This document shows, in pieces, positions 58,942-64,000 of a stretch of DNA of 64,000 nucleotides. Within the stretch, counting starts at the first letter, position 1. Every line of letters starts with the position of its first letter. This stretch comes from Hyphococcus sp. (GTDB lineage Bacteria; Pseudomonadota; Alphaproteobacteria; Caulobacterales; Parvularculaceae): assembly GCA_021776375.1 (NCBI GenBank), contig JAJFGA010000031.1:1-64000 (forward strand), read 5' to 3'. The notes under the pieces are model-generated. The model was not told where the DNA came from. It did not search any database and saw only the letters and a program-made list of their open reading frames with translations. Position numbers and translations under genes: made by a program.

Positions 58942-61920
58942 ATGAAGTCGAATGCGCCCTGGAGCGTCAAAGGCATCGAACGCGACGCTCGTGAAACGGC
59001 GAAAGATGCGGCCAAGCGCAAAGGCCTGACCGTTGGCGAATGGCTCAACCAGATGATCTACACCGCTGGCGACCCGCAATCTTCCGGCGGCGAAGTCGAG
59101 GGGCTGAAGCTGCGCGATATCATCACCGCGATCGAGCACCTCCACAAACAGGTTGCGCAAACCCACGCCGCCGGCGCCGAGAATGTTGGCGAAGTCACCC
59201 GCAAGATTGGCGATGTAGTTGAACGGGTGCAGCGGCTGGAACGGGTTAAGCCCGCTGGCGGCGACGACAATGGCGACCTCGCAGCACGGATCGACAAACT
59301 AGAAGTCGATAGCAATGACCGCGAACGCATCAACGCGCTCAAGGCGCTTGAAAAAGCAGTGACGCAAGTCGCCGTCCAATTTAACACCGCGCAAAAGATG
59401 ACGATTGAGCGTCTCGATGCGAGCGAACGTCAATTGCAGGAATTTGCAGAGCGCGTTGATGGCGAGCGCAGCGATGGCGGCGGCGCTTCCGATCTCGGAT
59501 TTGTCAAAGACGCCATCGACGGACTGTCCGCACGCCTCACCCACAATGAGAAATTAGCCAGCGACGCGGCTGCGCAAAAGCAAGATACCGGAGCCGGGGC
59601 CGATCCGGCGTTTGTCGAAAGCACTGGCAACCGGCTGCGCGTGCTCGGCGATGAAATCAAACGCAGCGGAGACCAGATACGCATCTTTGAAGGCGCCGTC
59701 GCAAAATTATCCGGCCAAATCGACGCTGCAGAACGGCGCAATGCGGAAGGCCTCCAGAAAGTCATGGAAACACTTGCTGAATTGCAAGGGAGTTCCGGCA
59801 AGGAAACATCGGGCGCCGCCAGCCGGGAAGACATTGACGCCGCCGTCACGGCGGCGACCCGGGAGACCGACGCGCGCTTTGAAAAGCTGCAAATCTCGCT
59901 TGAATCTCTGGCCAAGCGCCTGGAGACCTCAGATGAGGCGCCAACCGCATCCTCTGCTGAAAACGTTTTTCCCCAGTCCGCTTCTACTGAGCCAGCTTCT
60001 ACTGAACCCAACGCCGAGGCGCCGGACGCGGAACCAGACGATGATGCAACAGGAAAGTCCGCCTTCTCATCTCTCGCCGCCGCACTCGGCTTTGGCGACA
60101 AGGATGACGCCGGTAAAGACGACGAAACTGTAAGCGAGGACGAAACCGCAAGCGATGATGCGGTGAGCGCCAACGCGATTGCGGCGGATGACGATACGCT
60201 AAACGCCGACGCCAGTCCGGTGGATGAAAGCGACAGCCCGGAAAGCGATGAAGACCCGTTCGCCTTCGCTGACGAAATCGACGCCGCTCTCGACGAAGTC
60301 TCCGCCAGCGACGACGCCAAAGATGATTTTTCTTTTGAGCTGGACGAGGAACCGCGAGGCGCAGACGAAAATGACGCTGACGCAGAAGCACAAGCCCTGT
60401 TGTCAGAAGTGCACGGCGTGTTCGGCATGAACCCGCAAGGGGCCGCATCGTCTTCCACCGCCGATAATACCGAGATCGAACCGGATCAACGTGACGACCT
60501 CGATCAGATCCTGTCCGACCTCGACGACATGACCGGTGACGTTCAACCTGACCTTGCCGCCGATACGCTAGACCTTAATGCGCCCGATATAAACAACGAC
60601 GCCGATACGCCCGACACAGACGAAGAACTTGAGGCGGAAGCCCGGGCGAGACAACAAGCCATGTCGCTGCTGTTCGGTGAAGAAAATACCGAAACCCATG
60701 CGTCGGAAAACAAACCGGAAGACGCTCTGCAGGCCGCGCCACGGCCAACAACAGATGCGGACGCGCGTGCGGAAGATGACAAAAAACCCCGCCGCCGAAA
60801 GTTGACGCCGAAACAAAAAGCTATCCTTGTCGCGCGGGCGCGGAAAAAACGCCTCGCCGAAGCGCGCGGAGAGACCGAAAAGCCGATCGATCATATTAAA
60901 GTCGCGGCCGCAAAAGAAGCGTTGCAGGAAGCCGCCGCCCAGCCTGAACATACTAACGAAGACGATCGCCCTTCTGGCGCGACCGGCGTCTTCGCCGCGC
61001 TGCGCAGCAAGCTGCCTTTTATTGGCGCTAAGAGCAAAACCGAAGAGAGCGCCATCGCACCGGAAGCGCCTGAGACTGAAGAAGCCCGCTTGCGCAACGG
61101 CGACCGGGCGGCGTTTGAAACCTTGAAATCAACCGCATCAGCGCGCCCTTTAACGCTCGCGCTGATCGTCGGCATATTCCTCTCGCTGGCCGTCCTGTTC
61201 TTTATGGTCAAAGATATTGTTTTTAAATCTCCTGACGGCGCTGACCGCATCGGCCCTGCCGCGACGTCGTCAGTTGGTGAAACGCCGCCCGCCGCCGCTG
61301 AGAATACGCTGGATGTCCCGAACCTGCCGACAATTGACCCGCGCTCGCTTTATAGCGATGCAATGGCGGGGCTTGGGGTTGCTGAAACGGACGCAGAATC
61401 GGCCGCCGCGATCGCCAAGCTCCGCGAGGCCTCCGCGCTCGGCCATCCGCCGGCGCAGTTGCAGCTTGGTGAGTTTTACAAAACCGGCCAGGGCGTTGAT
61501 GTCGATCTCGGCCGGGCGCGCACCTGGTTCCGCCGCGCCGCAAATGGCGGCAATGTGCTCGCCATGCACCGCATCGGCATCATGACCGCACGCGGCGAAG
61601 GCGGTCCCGCTGACGCCGGCGAAGCGATCGGCTGGTTTGAGCTTGCCGCCAATCGCGGGTTAGTGGATTCACAATATAATCTCGGCGCGATTTTCCACCC
61701 CAGCGGCGATGGAAGCCCGTCTGCGGTGCAGGATGCCGGCAAGGCTTATTACTGGTACTCGCTCGCCGGCCGTAACGGCGATGAGCAGGCAAAACCCCTA
61801 GCTGCAAGCGTGGCTAACGCGCTCAGCCCGGCGCAAAAAGCTGAACTCGACAAATCAATCGCCGAGTGGCAAGCACGCACACCAGATGGCGAAGCCAACG
61901 AGATCGCGCCCGCCGGATAG
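58942..61920 (+). CDS. PodJ-like polar localization factor (coiled coil / acidic linker / TM / Sel1 repeats)
   Basis: N-terminal WSVKGIERDARETAKDAAKRKGLTVGEWLNQMIY signature; Asp/Glu-rich middle; TM LTLALIVGIFLSLAVLFFMV; Sel1 units (LGHPPAQLQLGEFYKTGQGVDVDLGRARTWFRRAANGG). Confidence 0.82.
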   Translation: MKSNAPWSVKGIERDARETAKDAAKRKGLTVGEWLNQMIYTAGDPQSSGGEVEGLKLRDIITAIEHLHKQVAQTHAAGAENVGEVTRKIGDVVERVQRLERVKPAGGDDNGDLAARIDKLEVDSNDRERINALKALEKAVTQVAVQFNTAQKMTIERLDASERQLQEFAERVDGERSDGGGASDLGFVKDAIDGLSARLTHNEKLASDAAAQKQDTGAGADPAFVESTGNRLRVLGDEIKRSGDQIRIFEGAVAKLSGQIDAAERRNAEGLQKVMETLAELQGSSGKETSGAASREDIDAAVTAATRETDARFEKLQISLESLAKRLETSDEAPTASSAENVFPQSASTEPASTEPNAEAPDAEPDDDATGKSAFSSLAAALGFGDKDDAGKDDETVSEDETASDDAVSANAIAADDDTLNADASPVDESDSPESDEDPFAFADEIDAALDEVSASDDAKDDFSFELDEEPRGADENDADAEAQALLSEVHGVFGMNPQGAASSSTADNTEIEPDQRDDLDQILSDLDDMTGDVQPDLAADTLDLNAPDINNDADTPDTDEELEAEARARQQAMSLLFGEENTETHASENKPEDALQAAPRPTTDADARAEDDKKPRRRKLTPKQKAILVARARKKRLAEARGETEKPIDHIKVAAAKEALQEAAAQPEHTNEDDRPSGATGVFAALRSKLPFIGAKSKTEESAIAPEAPETEEARLRNGDRAAFETLKSTASARPLTLALIVGIFLSLAVLFFMVKDIVFKSPDGADRIGPAATSSVGETPPAAAENTLDVPNLPTIDPRSLYSDAMAGLGVAETDAESAAAIAKLREASALGHPPAQLQLGEFYKTGQGVDVDLGRARTWFRRAANGGNVLAMHRIGIMTARGEGGPADAGEAIGWFELAANRGLVDSQYNLGAIFHPSGDGSPSAVQDAGKAYYWYSLAGRNGDEQAKPLAASVANALSPAQKAELDKSIAEWQARTPDGEANEIAPAG

Positions 61921-62022
61921 AGGCGAGACGAAAAGGCTGGCGCTTGCCGCGAGCGACCCGGCGCCTCTATAAACAAGCCCTTAAGTTCACTTCTTTCCGG
62001 CACGTATTCCGGCGTAGGCGCC

Positions 62023-62937
62023 ATGCTCATTTATCTCCCCATCGCGGAGATTCCCGTCGATCCGTTCGTTGTAATTTTTATGGGCGCGGTGGTCGGTTTT
62101 CTCTCCGGCATGTTCGGCGTCGGCGGCGGTTTTTTGATGACGCCGCTGTTGATCTTCTACGGCATCCCCCCAGCGATCGCGGTCGGCACGGAAGCCTCGC
62201 AAATCGTCGCCTCGTCGGTCTCCGGCGTCTTGGCGCATTTAAAGCGCAAGACCGTCGACTTTATGATGGGTGGGTTTTTGGTCGCCGGCGGCGGCGTCGG
62301 CGCGATTGTCGGCATTTTTATCTTCCGATATTTCCGCGCCATGGGACAGATCGAGACCTTTATCTCGCTCGCCTATATTATTTTCCTCGGTCTGATCGGC
62401 GCTCTGATGATGGTGGAATCGATGCGCGCCTTGTTGCGCTCACCCGATGCGCCGCGCCCGCGCCGCAAACACCGCAGCGTTGAGTGGATGGCGGTCATGC
62501 CGTTCGCGATGCGATTTCGGCGCTCACAAATTTATATCAGCCCCATCCCGCCGATCATACTCGGCTTTTTGGTCGGCGTGCTTTCGGCAATCATGGGCGT
62601 CGGCGGCGGCTTCATCATGGTTCCGGCAATGCTCTATATTCTCAAGATGCCAACCAATGTAGTGATCGGCACGTCGCTGTTTCAGATCATTTTCGTCACC
62701 GCGATTGCAACCATTCTGCATGCGGCGGCAAACCAGACCGTCGACATTGTGCTTTCGCTTCTGCTTCTGACCGGCGGGGTCATCGGCGCGCAGATTGGCG
62801 CCCGGGCGGGGCGGAGATTAAAAGGCGAGCAATTGCGCGCGCTGCTGGCGTTGATCGTGCTCGGCGTTTGCGCCCGGCTCGTATTCGGCCTGGTCACGCC
62901 GCCGGCCTCGCCCTTTATTGTTGTGGGGGCGCCATGA
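62023..62937 (+). CDS. TauE/SafE family sulfite exporter-type permease
   Basis: Two GVGGGF motifs (MFGVGGGFLMTPLL, MGVGGGFIMVPAML), multi-TM. Confidence 0.92.
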   Translation: MLIYLPIAEIPVDPFVVIFMGAVVGFLSGMFGVGGGFLMTPLLIFYGIPPAIAVGTEASQIVASSVSGVLAHLKRKTVDFMMGGFLVAGGGVGAIVGIFIFRYFRAMGQIETFISLAYIIFLGLIGALMMVESMRALLRSPDAPRPRRKHRSVEWMAVMPFAMRFRRSQIYISPIPPIILGFLVGVLSAIMGVGGGFIMVPAMLYILKMPTNVVIGTSLFQIIFVTAIATILHAAANQTVDIVLSLLLLTGGVIGAQIGARAGRRLKGEQLRALLALIVLGVCARLVFGLVTPPASPFIVVGAP

Positions 62938-63710
62938 TGCGTTTGGCCGCCATCATCTGGATAGGGTTCGCGGTTGCATCGGCGCAGGCCGCTGAAATCG
63001 CCATTGCCCTGACCAATGACCACGTTGAGGTCGATACAGGGTTTTCCGGCGCCCGGCTGACTTTGTTCGGCGCCATCAGCGGCATTGAAGCGCCGGAAAC
63101 AGGCGCTGGCGTAGACATTATTTCGGTCATCCGCGGGCCCGCGACGCAATTTGAAATTCGTCAGCTGCAAAAGAGCGGTCCGATATGGATGCCGGGCAAC
63201 ACCCATGCGATCAAGGATGCGCCCGGGCTGTACCTGACCAACGCCAACAGACCGATCACCGACATCGCCCCCTTGCCGGACCAGGCCGCCTATCATCTTG
63301 GTACGGATTTTCTAAAAATCGATGCCACACAAGATCATCGCGAGGCGCCGGATGAGGCGCAAACCAGCGCGCAGGCCGAATTGTTCGCCAAAGCTTTTGT
63401 AACCGAGGTCGAGGACGCCGGCCTTTATCGCGACCGGATCGGCGGCGTCGAATTTAAAAAAGGCTCCCTCTTCGCCATCAATGTCGATCTGCCCGCCAAC
63501 ACGCCGGTCGGCGACTACAGCGTCGCAGTCTATCTCTATCAGGACGGCGTCTTACTGGGGCGCGACGAGGCTGATCTGGTGGTCAATAAAGTCGGTATTG
63601 AGCGGCGCATTTTCGACCTCGCCCACAACCAGCCGGTGACTTACGGCATCCTCTGCGTCGCCATATCACTTTTTGCAGGTTGGATTGCAGCGCTTGCATT
63701 TCGCAAATGA
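62934..63710 (+). CDS. TIGR02186-like exported protein with C-terminal TM
   Basis: ATGA overlap with the TauE gene; signal peptide; ITLTNDHVEVDTGFSGARLTLFGAI-like region; family commonly sits beside TauE. Confidence 0.75.
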   Translation: MMRLAAIIWIGFAVASAQAAEIAIALTNDHVEVDTGFSGARLTLFGAISGIEAPETGAGVDIISVIRGPATQFEIRQLQKSGPIWMPGNTHAIKDAPGLYLTNANRPITDIAPLPDQAAYHLGTDFLKIDATQDHREAPDEAQTSAQAELFAKAFVTEVEDAGLYRDRIGGVEFKKGSLFAINVDLPANTPVGDYSVAVYLYQDGVLLGRDEADLVVNKVGIERRIFDLAHNQPVTYGILCVAISLFAGWIAALAFRK

Positions 63711-63744
63711 GAATTATGGGCTAGGCTGAGGCCGGAGGGGTGAT

Positions 63745-64000
63745 ATGGCCAACCGGCAAAAAGAACAGATGACGCGGCTCGGCCTATTGTCGTTGACGCC
63801 GTTTATCCTCGCCGCCGTCGCTTTATGGCTGAGCCCGTGGCTGTTGCCGCAATACATCGCGCTCGATTTTCATCAGCTCGCGCTGATCTATGGCGGCGCC
63901 ATGGTCGCCTATCTTGCCGGCGCAGGCGCCGGTGTCACACTATCGCCGGCGGTGAAGCAATATGAATCCTTCCTACCCGGCCAACTCATCACCCTCCTCG
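63745..64000 (+). CDS. DUF3429-like membrane protein, N-terminal fragment (runs off the right edge)
   Basis: ATG at 63745 with GGAGGGG upstream; MANRQKEQMTRLGLLSLTPFILAAVALWLSPWLLPQYIALDFHQLALIYGGAMVAYLAG. Confidence 0.65.
   Translation, partial: MANRQKEQMTRLGLLSLTPFILAAVALWLSPWLLPQYIALDFHQLALIYGGAMVAYLAGAGAGVTLSPAVKQYESFLPGQLITLL

Noticed and set aside
59430-60458. 342-aa Ser-rich minus-strand ORF
   Set aside because: Mirror of the Asp/Glu/Ala-rich linker of the PodJ-like gene; low complexity only.
62484-62933. Upstream extension of the 62484..63710 plus ORF
   Set aside because: Overlaps the TauE gene out of frame; the signal peptide and ATGA overlap point to a start at 62934.
1-64000. 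Prophage, ICE, toxin-antitoxin or known anti-phage system
   Set aside because: No integrase, transposase, phage structural, toxin-antitoxin or defence-gene signatures seen beyond the Dcm-Vsr pair.

Overview
The window looks like a chromosomal segment of an alphaproteobacterium with CtrA/CcrM-type cell-cycle signals, possibly near Caulobacterales/Parvularculales (taxonomy is inference). About 50 genes cover nearly all of it. Most are housekeeping: rpsD (5' end only), icd, recQ, alaS, recA, nadA/nadB/nadC, ppdK, glyS/glyQ, mtgA, kynB/kynU. I saw no rRNA, tRNA, CRISPR array, transposase, integrase or prophage genes. The observations most worth a second look are: (1) an inverted pair of REP/RPE-like palindromic elements inserted in frame inside glyS; (2) a NadQ-like Nudix regulator with a candidate 10-bp-arm operator directly upstream of nadA; (3) a secreted protein built on an Arg/Asp/His tandem repeat; (4) a pair of head-GIN (DUF2807) paralogues flanking a cNMP-binding-domain K+ channel; (5) perfect TTAA-N7-TTAA CtrA boxes upstream of a PodJ-like gene (with an adjacent GANTC) and upstream of a SleB-type hydrolase; (6) two copies of a two-hairpin dispersed repeat; (7) a Dcm-Vsr pair with no visible restriction enzyme; (8) a DDAH/APC permease/Rieske/GST plus kynB-kynU accessory block. 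I found no clear-cut new multi-gene defence or biosynthetic system. All family assignments come from reading motifs by eye, with no database search.
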